From Candidula unifasciata (Eukaryota; Mollusca; Gastropoda; Stylommatophora; Geomitridae): a stretch of 64,000 bases of DNA. Positions 54,500-64,000 of this stretch are shown here, piece by piece. The DNA is taken from positions 677,619 through 741,618 of the forward strand of contig CAJHNH020002001.1 in assembly GCA_905116865.2 (NCBI GenBank), written 5' to 3'. Made by a program: the position numbers and the translations under genes. Position 1 is the first letter of the stretch. Every line of letters starts with the position of its first letter. The notes beneath the pieces were generated by a model. That model was not told where the DNA came from and searched no databases. It saw nothing but the letters and a program-made list of their open reading frames with translations.

Positions 54500-55050
54500 T
54501 GTACTCCACAGAAAATGTAACACTAGTACGTTTGTAACAACACAAGCTGCAGAAGCTGTCGGATCAGAAGAGCATTTCTCGATCTGACCGCCTGTCGGAG
54601 CTTCCCTCCTAGACCAATTGCCAGTCAAGGCTTAAGGCCTGGTCTGCCCTGCCATAACATATAATTGTCCAGTCGCATGTCCTCTTCCGAGGATACGGCT
54701 AACATCCTCCACTCGAAGAGGAGTAAACCTAATTTTTTTAAAAAATTCTAATATCAAATTAGTACTGTCGTATGGAGCAGAAACATGGAGAACAGCTAAG
54801 GCAATTACTAATAAACTATAGGCATCCATTAATTGGTGCCTACGCAGAATAGAGGGAATTCAATATTATGATATTGTCGCATGACGGCATCCACACATCC
54901 GCTGCAGTAGGAAGGTCCACAGGCTGAAACCCCTAAACTTGTCATCGTAACTATGTATTAGAATTGGCCAAGCATAGTTAGATAGTTCGTTTGTTGTGGG
55001 GGAGTCCTGATAGGAAAAATCCATATAAAACCCTTTGATAATGACTCTTT
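54500..55050. other. Upstream region with weak LINE traces
   Basis: 54770-54900 carries GCAGAAACATGGAGAACAGC, codons like A-E-T-W-R-T-A of an RTE tail. Otherwise nothing I recognise. Confidence 0.4.
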
Positions 55051-56370
55051 TAGGCTTTGAGTGTCGAATTAAATGTTAGGACACATTTTCTACGCCTATT
55101 CTAAATAAATTGTCTGACCACTGCACTGCATTAGTGAGCGCGATTCGTACGCTAACTGCTGTTGTTAGGGGACGTGTTTGTGTGCGTCACTTCTCTACAG
55201 TCCGGTCTTGGAGGCAGGCGTTTTTCCTTGTGTCTCGCCAATTGACCGTTATACAGACAAGATTCATTATTCTCTTTTTTATTTACAATGGGATTTTCTG
55301 AAGATCCAACAAGTGTCTATGTTTGATAGTGTGGTTCCAACTGCCTCGACCCAGTAAAAGATTTACGTATGCTGAATTACGGTGTTGAATGTGCGGACGA
55401 CACTGGTGCCGGAGTCCCTCAATAGTGAGTTGAGTTTCCTGGATCAGCACCTGAAGCTGATTCGTTCCGGTGAAGTGAGTCGACAGTCCTTGATTAATAC
55501 CAGAAGCTGATTCGTTCATGTGTGGTCGTACTGGGAAGTACGGCAGAAAGAGTTTCCTTTCCGGCATCCGGAGAAGCTGATTCATTCCTGTGTAACCGTG
55601 CAGTAAAGTACGGTGGCGTATTACTCCACTCTGAGAAGCTGAGGAGCTACGAGATCTGATCAGATAAGTGACGTGGCAGACTAAGATAACTCATCTCCAA
55701 ACGTGCCTTCTTGGTCATGTTTTCTCCTCCGCCGTGATGAACACGATAGTCTATAGGTCTATTTAGAGGAATTATGTCTCTTGTGTTAGATTTTCAAAGT
55801 TGCGACCGTTCCTTTTATTTCTTCGCTACGGTTTTCATTAACTTTGTTATAGTAAATTAATTACAATCGTGATATAATTCAGTAGTCTTCTAGTTGATAG
55901 AAAAGTTTTGTGTTACTGAATTTTATTGTCTTATTCAGAGAGGCAGTGTTGTCTTGTCAAATTCGCTGTTGATTATTTGTTCGACTGAACTTGTTTTGTT
56001 CCAGTCTGGGGGCAATCTGTGGTGAGGACGTCTGGCCGAGAGGTACCCAAGTGTTCATAATAACCCTGTGGAGACAGAGCTCGTGTCACCTCATCCCTGA
56101 GACAGGTTGAATGGAAAGTTTGAACCGAGGGTTAGGCCTCTAGACGAACGAGAGCCACCATTCAAAACACTCCTGTCTCAGAGCACCTGAGGGATTTATG
56201 AAAATATCCTGTAAGTAAGATGCGCGACAAAACTGCCATACGACAGATATAATCACCAACTTAGAGCTTTGGGAGAGAACTAAGAGAACTAAGTGGGCCA
56301 AGAGGTTAAGAAAAGACGCTGGCGTTAAATAGAACACACATTTAGAAAACCGGAGAACACTATAACTAGA
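55050..56370. other. Unassigned region with short direct repeats
   Basis: No gene recognised. GAAGCTGATTCGTTC-like words at 55453, 55503, 55573 and 55633 and paired GGGAAGTACGGCAG/GTAAAGTACGGTGG blocks form a loose tandem array. It could be a decayed LTR or a promoter/first-exon area of another gene; I cannot decide. Confidence 0.35.
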
Positions 56371-56384
56371 ATGTCTCTACACTG

Positions 56385-56580
56385 GTACCCACAGGGGCAG
56401 AGGAAATAAGGAAGCCCCAAAACACACGGAGAAGGAAGCTAGAGAGTGAAAGAAAGATGAGGAGGTCATGGGGAGAGCTGCATGCGATAGCAAAGGATAG
56501 AAAGACTTGGCTGAATAAGTTGAGGGCCTGTGCTCCATTGGGGGTTAGCAAGGAAGGAGAAGAGGTTTTAACTTGATGCA
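56385..56580 (+). mobile_element. RTE-like LINE 3' fragment
   Basis: GGTCATGGGGAGAGCTGCAT and GTTGAGGGCCTGTGCTCCAT match 15735-15880. Confidence 0.66.
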
Positions 56581-56994
56581 TCCTGCTGTCCTTGGTTGGC
56601 CAGAGCTAACTAGAGCTAGCCCTAGATAATAGAAACAAAGAAGTCCAATGAAAAGTTCTGTAAAGGGATACATATTGCATGTAAAAACTCAAATTTACAA
56701 AATTACACCTTTCAGCATCTGTTGATACCAGGATTTGGTCTGACTCCCACACACATCCCACTGTGTCGCGCCTGGCCTTAGTACGACAAATCAAGACTGT
56801 GTGCATGAATACCAATGAACAAAACAAGTAAATAATGTTTATTTCGCTCCTTGTTGTAGAATAATAGCAATATAAGAAATGTTCTGCGTGTTGTCTGTGC
56901 CACTGTATACCTTCGAGCCAGTGCGGGAGTTACAAGAAACAGCATGCAGACATGCTGAGGCCAGGGCTGTCGAAGTTGGTATTTTTGTTCTAAT

Positions 56995-57410
56995 TTTATC
57001 TTTTTCTTTCGTTGGCTTGAATTAGATTATCTATATCTGCAATTTTGTCTAAAGTGTGAACTTCAGTGTGGTTTGTAATTCACACAGCGACTGGTACACT
57101 TTGGCTTGCACTGGTGTTTCTTTTGGCTACAAATTGTGCCTTGATATGTCGCATTTGGGACCGTCTTTGAGGAAGTGATCTGTAGTCTCAGGGCCAATCC
57201 AAACGTGTACATGGCTGATTGCCAATCTTAAAGTGTGTGTACATTTGGCTGCGAAGTCGATTGTTTTCTGTTCTAACGCGTAGAATAATAAATTCCGCTG
57301 GTCTGTCCATAATATGGTTAAAATCTTATGCCAGTTTTGGTGGCTTTCTGGTTGATTTGATTATTCTCTTCTTCTGTTGATAATTTGCTGCTATTTGACT
57401 CTTGTAGAGC
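56995..57410 (-). mobile_element. Truncated second copy of the 47-51 kb LINE
   Basis: Same 3' end and Cys-His coding order as 47174-47600 (TTTTCTTTCGTTGGCTTGAA, GTACATGGCTGATTGCC, CTGGTCTGTCCATAATATGG), 5'-truncated at about 57410. Confidence 0.75.
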
Positions 57411-57659
57411 AAAACAGTACGTCTGGTACTACGCCCGACGTCTTGGTACTTTCAGACATTTTGCACAAATATTGTAAATTCTAGCATTGTACGCTGAATC
57501 CAGTAAGTGGCACTGAAGATAGACTGGGGTCAGTTATGCCTTTGGTCATGATATGCCTCAACCTTGTTGAAGAATAACATTATGAACAAATAAATAAACG
57601 AATGGAGGCAAATACTATTTTAAGTTTAAAAAATGTGGCCTAATTTATCTGACGACAAT

Positions 57660-57945
57660 GTAAAGTAAAAAGTAAAGGACCCCTTTTCTATGCCTTTTAT
57701 GCGTATTGGGTATATAGGGCTAGACCTATATTTTAAAGACCAACGGCAGTTGGTGGGTGATTTGGTCAGCATCACACCGGCCGCCTTTACTTCCCAGGAC
57801 TGTACCTGGTTCCCACTCCGATGTGGGTCGGCCTGGGAGCCACGGTCATTTTTGAAAAGAAATCGGGCCCACGTCAGGAACCGAACCCGCGACCTTCTGA
57901 TTCGTAGCCGAGCGTCTAGCCGCTAGACCACACTGGCTCCCCTGG
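57660..57945 (-). mobile_element. SINE S1a, well preserved
   Basis: Inverse: GGCGTATTGGG-like tail, GTCAGCATCACACCGGCCGC core, GTCAGGAACCGAACCCGCGA B box and TCTAGCCGCTAGACCACACT A box. The A and B boxes are closest to a real tRNA of all copies. Confidence 0.83.
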
Positions 57946-58817
57946 TGAGAATGTAGAGATGAAAATCATTTTACATGAGTATCAAAATTTATGTTTGGTT
58001 TTCTAGCTGCTTATGAATGTTTGGATTTAACAAATGGCCCTTCTGTGAAGACTTCAAGAACATATTTTGATGATATCAAAGTTGTTGCTACAGGACATCA
58101 TTTACATCCAATGAAAGCACCAGAACAGCAAAAATAAACGGTACAGCAATGATGTAATAACAACAAAGTATTTCGGCACCTGCACCGAGCTACGACTGCA
58201 TTTAGGAGCTGCCAATGTATCCCCGCTCTATCCCGCAATCATTTTATCCTACAAATCAATGTTGGAATCAAACAGAACAGCGGGCGGGACTGCTATCGAT
58301 CTTCATTATATTCGAAACTGGGTTGTACACTTGCTGGGAATCGTGCTCATATCTTAAATACAAACACTGACAATGACAGCCTCATTTAAAACCCTGTCTT
58401 CCTCTAATTCCCTGCTCTATTTTCTTGTTTTCGTTTTTTCTTTAAAAAAAAAAATTATCAGCAGTTACAGCGATTTCCAATAATTTGTGTTTATTCTTCT
58501 GTTTTTTTCATTTAAAATGTGGTTAGCGTAAATTGTGGGTTACGGCTGGCTGCGATTTCTATGTCTTTCTGTCAAAAACATCTAATTCCAGAAGACCTTT
58601 GTATTTGAGTTATTTGTCCTAAAGCCGCTAGTAGAGTATTCTATATGCTACTAGCATCACCCTGACATCATTTCTTCTTTATATCAAATGTATCGATGCC
58701 TTCTGACTGTCGTGTAGGTTAGGGGACAAGCAGTGTGTTCATGAGGCAGGTTACGTTGTAGCGAAGGCATGTCTAACTACATGAATGGCTCCGTGAATTA
58801 GTTTTGTCACATCGTGT
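57946..58817. other. Upstream region, nothing recognised
   Basis: AT-rich with no intact frame or repeat that I can place. Confidence 0.4.
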
Positions 58818-59092
58818 GGGCTCCGGCTCCCCATTTTGGGGGTGAAAACTGACACACCCACCGCTTTCTCCTCGCACGTCCCCAAAGCATGTCATAAAAG
58901 TAGAATAATTAGGGCTTTATCCTTCCAAGTCGGAGTGCATCTATTTGACAGGCAGTCTGCATCTAAGTAAGCCAGATATGAAAAACAGATGTGCAGGAAA
59001 AACTCAAGACCTGGGACAAGGCCGAAGTCCGGAAGTGGATGAAAATCAGAACTTTCCGCCAAAGCCTACAGCCGGTAAATGCCAAGAAGAAC
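58818..59092 (+). mobile_element. Family G repeat
   Basis: CGTGTGGGCTCCGGCTCCCC start, CAAGTCGGAGTGCATCTATT, AACTTTCCGCCAAAGCCTAC and a short GAAGAA end. Confidence 0.75.
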
Positions 59093-60390
59093 CGGTGCTG
59101 AATAAATAACGTACCAAGAATCCATTTTCGGGGCAGTTTCGAACTAAACCATCCCCATTGCTTTCGGACAGGTAAGAGAGTCACATCGTGGAAGAGACTG
59201 GGGTTCAATATGTAACATTAATAAATATTACTCTGGCTGAAAATGTCTACTACAGCCATTCTACAGTTTGAAGACAGTACAATTTTAACGGTAATTAAAA
59301 ACTTCCATTACAACCTGTGTTTACCAAGTTTGCTGTGTAGGCAGAGAGGTCTTTGAGCTTGAATGTTTACAGCCTCATTGCTTGTGCTGTCCCCACGAAT
59401 TGCGCAGGTTAGGACTGTATTTTTGCCCCCCCCCCCCTTTCCCCCCCCCCCACACACACACACAAATCACTAACCTTATCGAGGAGTGGAACCGTGAGAA
59501 ACCTACGTTCTTAACGTAAGGTAAGTCACAATTTTAATTAATTACAGAATAATAATAAACACTGCAAAGTTTACTATCACGGCATACTATGCTGCTCTGA
59601 GTGGGTAAGGGATTTTTATGGAAATATCCGTTTGCCGTGAAGTTATCCTGAGCGAACAAAAATGTTAATTATACATACAGATAAATGTTTATAAAATATA
59701 TAGACAGCGATTCGATGTAAAAACCACCCCAAAACAAGACGTAGAACTGGTCAGATTCTCACTAAAACCCAGATTTATGCAGATAGAAAGCCTTCTTCAG
59801 CATACAACAATATGGACAATTAAACAGCTACATCTTTTAAAGAAAAACGTTATTAAAAACATTCACTGAAACAAAACTACGTTGGACGGCCTGAGTAACC
59901 AACAACGACTGTTTGAAAGAAGCTAATTAAAGCAGATCTCTATATACAACAATAACAAAGGAGACAAACACTGTTCTTTGGCTACGTACTGAGAAGAGAG
60001 GCATTGAAAAACATCGTGACAACTGAAACGATCAGTGGAAAGAGGGGTTGAGGCAGACCAATGAGGATGATAATGACGATGATAAGGAAATACAATTCCA
60101 TGGAAGATAGACAAAAGTGCATCCCACGCGGGAACGACTATTACGTGATGGGAATTCTTCGTCACGACCAGCCAATTGCGAGGTTTGGTTTTCCACGTCA
60201 CAATTTAAAACGTCTTCATTTAAAACAGGGGAAAATTGATTGATTGATTCATTTAAAACAGAGGAAAATAAATTTTGTTTCGATTTATCAAGTTTTCGCA
60301 ATCGACTTTCCCGCGGTTTTATATTTCCGCAAAATTGTGCATAGCAATGACCAGTGTATGGCATGCAAACGACTTGAAACATAAAGCGAC
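59093..60390 (+). other. Upstream region with a C-rich tract and an RTE-like trace
   Basis: A poly-C/CA tract lies at 59429-59465. 59915-60110 reads TVLWLRTEKRGIEKHR-like with GGGTTGAGGCAGACCAATGAG, a GRP-type LINE tail. The rest is unrecognised. Confidence 0.45.
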
Positions 60391-60424
60391 TTGACTAGGG
60401 GACTTGACTTAGAAACGTTCGTGA

Positions 60425-60945
60425 GAGTGGGAAAGTCATCTTGTGGTCAGAAACACGCTTGTGCGTGAGCTCAACCGAGCCAGTACAAATTCGTCAGCAG
60501 AATTTAGAAACTGACTGACTGACTTTCTACCCCACTAGGACATCACACAAGCGATAAACACCCGATGACACAAAGTGCCACCATGTGGATGAGGATCACC
60601 GTGGAGAGGTCCCAGAAACCGCGTTCAGGCAATTGGCCATATTTACGGCCTGCCTATATTGCGGCCCCTGGCAAAAGCCAGAGTGGGGCGTCAAATAACA
60701 AAAAATTACGTCCTGAAAAGGACGTAAGTATAAAAACGCATATAAGAATTTAGTGAAAATATTGCCAGCTTTATCTCCCCTGTGGGGGATTCACGTCAGG
60801 GCGAAAACCAGGAAAGGAAATGAGGGTTTTTGACAGACGACAAACTGGAAATTAATTGTTCCTATAGATTGTCAATACATTCAATTTATTTTCTCAGTCT
60901 GACCGACTGAGCCTTTTAAGAAGCGTTTCTCCACTAGACATCTAC
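60425..60945 (+). repeat. Direct duplicate copy A (interrupted)
   Basis: GTCATCTTGTGGTCAGAAAC through TTTTAAGAAGCGTTTCTCC recurs at 61952-62212 in the same orientation. Copy A carries the family T insert; copy B does not. Confidence 0.88.
60508..60744 (-). mobile_element. Family T repeat inserted in copy A
   Basis: Flanked by AGAATTTAG at 60499-60507 and 60745-60753. Its (CTGA)n end at 60510-60523 is the inverse of a TCAG tail. Shares GATAAACACCCGATGACACA with the 33.7 and 62.4 kb copies. Confidence 0.82.
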
Positions 60946-61815
60946 CTTTCTATATCCTCTTTATGTGGCTGTTGACACACAAGGCTTTCACAAGTGATCT
61001 CCATTGCTGCCAGTCTGCTGCTTTTCTGCCCATGGTATCCCATCCGTCTCCAGGTTACCTTACGTCGTCCACGTCTCCTTTTCCCATCTGCTGTCCACCG
61101 GTGAGCTGTTTTTGCCAGTGGGTCACAAGGCATTCTGCAAACATGTCCAAGCCATCATTATCGTCTTACTTCGATAACATTTGCCAGTGATGCACATTCT
61201 GTTTTCCTCCTCGGTTCTTCACTTGTGATTTTGTTTGGCCAAAATACTCGTAGAATTTTCCTGAAACATTTATTTTTTAAAGTCTCAAATTTGTGTATAA
61301 TTCCCGATGTCATTTTCCAGCATTCACTGGCGCACTGGGCACACAATGAGTGATTCACTGTTTAATCTGAGTTTTGTCTTCAAACTAAATCCCTTTGACT
61401 TCCATTTATTGTTAATCATGGCAACTGCTTGATTTGCTTTGTTTATTCTTGATGTTATATCTTATTACAATCTCCATCTGGAGTAACTTTACTTCCGAGG
61501 TATATAAATTTTTCTACTTCCCATATTGCTTCATCATTTAAGATAATTGGATTTTCTGTTTTGAAATTATTTATCATAACTTTAGTTTTACTGGTGTTTT
61601 TTTTTTTTAGTCATATATTAACGGCTGTTGTTGAAAGTCTTTCAATCTTTTCCTGAGTGTCCTCATGACGGCTTGGTATAAGGCTGATGTCATCTGCATA
61701 GTCCAAATCCTCTAAAACAGAGGTAAGTGACCACCTGATGCCTCTTTTTCTATCTCGTGTAACTTCCTTTATCAGCCAGTCAATTACCCAATTGAACAAA
61801 AAGGGGGATAGTATG
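60945..61815 (-). pseudogene. RTE-like LINE: reverse transcriptase end and 3' part
   Basis: Minus strand reads LDYADDISLIPSRHEDTQEK (active site), then after stops FETLKNKCFRKILRVFWPNK and the 3' end shared with 21700-22010. Order and spacing show one decayed LINE of about 0.87 kb. Confidence 0.8.
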
Positions 61816-61951
61816 GAGACAGACCCAAATACTGTCCCCAGCAGTGACGAGGTCGTCTACCGGCGAGCCAATGGACGACCCCGTCCACGATGCCATTACT
61901 CAATATTGATCCAAATTTAAACAGAAAAAAAAAACCCCCAGTTCGTTAGAG

Positions 61952-62212
61952 AGGGGAAGTCATCTTGTGGTCAGAAACACGCTTGTGCGTGAGCTCGATA
62001 GATCCAGTACAAATTCGTCAGCAAAATTTAGAGAAAATATTGCCAGCTTTATCTCCCCTGCGGGCTATTAACGTCAGGGCGAAAACAAGGAAAGGATATG
62101 GGTCCTTTTGACAGACGACAAACTGGAAATCAATTGTTCCTATAAATTGTCAATACATACAATTTATTTCCTCAGCTTGGCCGAACGAACCTCTTAAGAA
62201 GCATTTCTCCAA
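61952..62212 (+). repeat. Direct duplicate copy B (empty site)
   Basis: Uninterrupted counterpart of 60425-60945: AAAATTTAGAGAAAATATTG runs straight across the point where family T sits in copy A. Confidence 0.88.
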
Positions 62213-62339
62213 TACACATGAATTCATTTTAATAACTGATGGCTTTGTTTGTGTGCCTAAATGTATCTCTGTTTGTGTTTCTTTCTGTCGTTTCTTTTTT
62301 TTATCTGTACATACTATAATTTTTTAACATATCTTGTCA

Positions 62340-62545
62340 TCCCTGAGGGATAAAATTTTTCGTTATTTGAAGCCCTATTCTGGCTCTTGGCAGGGACCGC
62401 GATATAGCCTGGCCATAAATATTGTTTAATGGCTGAACGCGGATTCTGGGACCTCTCCACGGGTGATCCTCATTCACATGGTGGCACTTTGTGTCATCGG
62501 GTGTTTATCGCTTGTGTGATATCCTGGTGGGGTAAAAGAAGATAG
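62340..62545 (+). mobile_element. Family T repeat
   Basis: GGTGGCACTTTGTGTCATCG and GTTTATCGCTTGTGTGATAT, ending in a short (GATA)n tail (62545-62556). Confidence 0.78.
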
Positions 62546-62654
62546 ATAGAAGAGAAGATTATCCGTCCGCTTTTCTTTTCGTTGTCTTTATTCTCCTTTA
62601 CGCACACCCACATAGGCTCGTGTTGGTTTCTATATTTGTATAGTTAGTTAGCTA

Positions 62655-62790
62655 GTTATTTAATCGACAGGTTATCCTCACTGCACACGGGACAAATCCA
62701 TAAGCGCTCAGATCCCATCTTCAGTATCTCTCTCAGCGTGTGGCGACTGATAACACCAGTTTTGTGTTGGTTTCTTCTTTTACTTCCTGT
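62655..62790 (-). mobile_element. RNase H-LINE tail fragment (second subfamily)
   Basis: GGTTATCCTCACTGCACACG, ATAACACCAGTTTTGTGTTG: same as 22255 and 36960. Confidence 0.62.
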
Positions 62791-63059
62791 ATGGTGTTCA
62801 TATTTGGCGAAACCTCTTTATACAAACATCTATGTTTGTATACATGCAGCAAATAACATAGGTGGAGAGGGTCAACATATGGTCTCCACAACAGGGGTCA
62901 GGCTTTGTGCTATAAGAGAAGGGGATCTCTATCCCTGGCCTTAATTATCACCATGCGCCTGCCTATTTCACAATATATCGCTGTCATCTGGAGAGACAGA
63001 AAGGTGCCAACCATGAAAATATAGACATATTTATGAACCTACCTCCGGTAATACGTCAT

Positions 63060-63390
63060 TACCTTAATTTTAGTGTTGTGTGTATGTATGTTTTTATGTA
63101 TATGTGTGTGTATTTGTGTTTGTATGTATATGTGTGTTTTTATGTGTATTTGTATATGTATTGTGTATGCATGTGTGTATGTATGTGTGTATGTATATAT
63201 GTACGTATGTGTGTGTATGTATGTGTGTATGTATGTGTGAATGTATTTATGTATGCATGTAGGTGTATGTATTTATGCGTGCATGTATGTGTGTATGTAT
63301 CTGTGTATATGTATGTGTAAGTATGTTGGTGTATGAATGTATGTATCTGTGTATATGTATGTGTAAGTATGTTGGTGTATGTATGTGTTT
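63060..63390 (+). repeat. TGTA/TATG-rich simple repeat
   Basis: Degenerate (TGTATG)n; open in several frames only because of its composition. Confidence 0.9.
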
Positions 63391-64000
63391 TTACGTCTGT
63401 CTGTTTGTTAGTATGTATGTAGATGTGTTTTTACGTCTGTCTGTTTGTTAATTTGTATGTAGACGTGTCTGTATGTTTGCTAGTATGTATGTAGATGTGT
63501 CTGTCTGTTTGTTAGTATGCATGTAGATGTGTCTGTCTGTTTGTTAGTATGTATGTAGATGTGTCTGTCTGTATGTTAGTATGCATGTAGATGTGTCTGT
63601 CTGTTTGTTAGTATGTATGTAGATGTGTCTGTCTGTATGTTAGTATGTATGTAGATGTGTCTGTCTGTTTGTTAGTATGCATGTAGATGTGTCTGTCTGT
63701 ATGTTAGTATGTATGTAGATGTGTCTGTCTGTATGTTAGTATGTATGTAGATGTGTCTGTCTGTTTGTTAGTATGCATGTAGATGTGTCTGTCTGTTTGT
63801 TAGTATGTATGTAGATGTGTCTGTCTGTATGTTAGTATGCATGTAGATGTGTCTGTCTGTTTGTTAGTATGTATGTAGATGTGTCTGTCTGTATGTTAGT
63901 ATGCATGTAGATGTGTCTGTCTGTTTGTTAGTATGTATGTAGATGTGTCTGTCTGTATGTTAGTATGCATGTAGATGTGTCTGTCTGTTTGTTAGTATGT
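63391..64000 (+). repeat. 32-bp minisatellite, runs off the window end
   Basis: Unit GTAGATGTGTCTGTCTGTTT plus GTTAGTATGCAT. Units alternate TTTGTT/TATGTT and GCAT/GTAT, giving a higher-order period. About 18 units are visible. Confidence 0.93.

Noticed and set aside
63033..63451. Cys/Val/Tyr/Met-rich frames at the window end
   Set aside because: Arise from TGTATG repeats in three frames; no gene features.

Overview
The window is eukaryotic, almost certainly invertebrate animal DNA. A mollusc, probably a gastropod, is my inference from the gene's sequence and the repeat mix, not a proven assignment. It is dominated by one intron-rich gene on the minus strand: the homologue of SEC31A, the outer-cage subunit of the COPII coat that works with SEC13 on vesicles leaving the endoplasmic reticulum. 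I could place 23 coding exons with GT/AG borders and matching phases from 43409 (ATG) down to 840, plus a probable non-coding first exon and promoter near 51830-51957. The last C-terminal exons lie beyond position 1.

Layout: exons 2-10 (43.4 to 26.2 kb) encode the WD40 propeller and the blade that is donated to Sec13. Exons 11-19 (24.5 to 11.9 kb) encode the linker and the alpha-solenoid. Exons 20-24 (11.6 to 0.84 kb) encode the Pro/Gln/Tyr-rich disordered region and the WNDPP motif that contacts Sar1. The introns are full of mobile elements: RNase H-bearing LINE fragments, RTE-like LINE 3' ends, tRNA-derived SINEs with a shared core, about 14 copies of a GAA-tailed repeat, a piggyBac remnant, a hAT MITE and several minisatellites. 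The 8.4 kb intron 1 holds two inverted copies of an apparently unnamed 8-bp-TSD foldback element, one of them split by a nearly 4 kb LINE. The 52-64 kb region upstream of the gene has no gene I recognise and is mostly repeat debris.

The most striking feature is exon 21 (7628-9413). A 66-bp unit that straddles the intron/exon border (18 nt of polypyrimidine tract plus CAG, then 48 nt of exon) is repeated exactly 26 times without a net indel. This makes 26 nearly identical 3' splice sites spaced by 22 codons, each reading CAG|GTTTGT, so each is both an acceptor and a donor-like site. Any acceptor keeps the frame. The product can therefore vary from a normal-length Sec31 to one with about 550 extra residues between the solenoid and the Sar1-activating motif.
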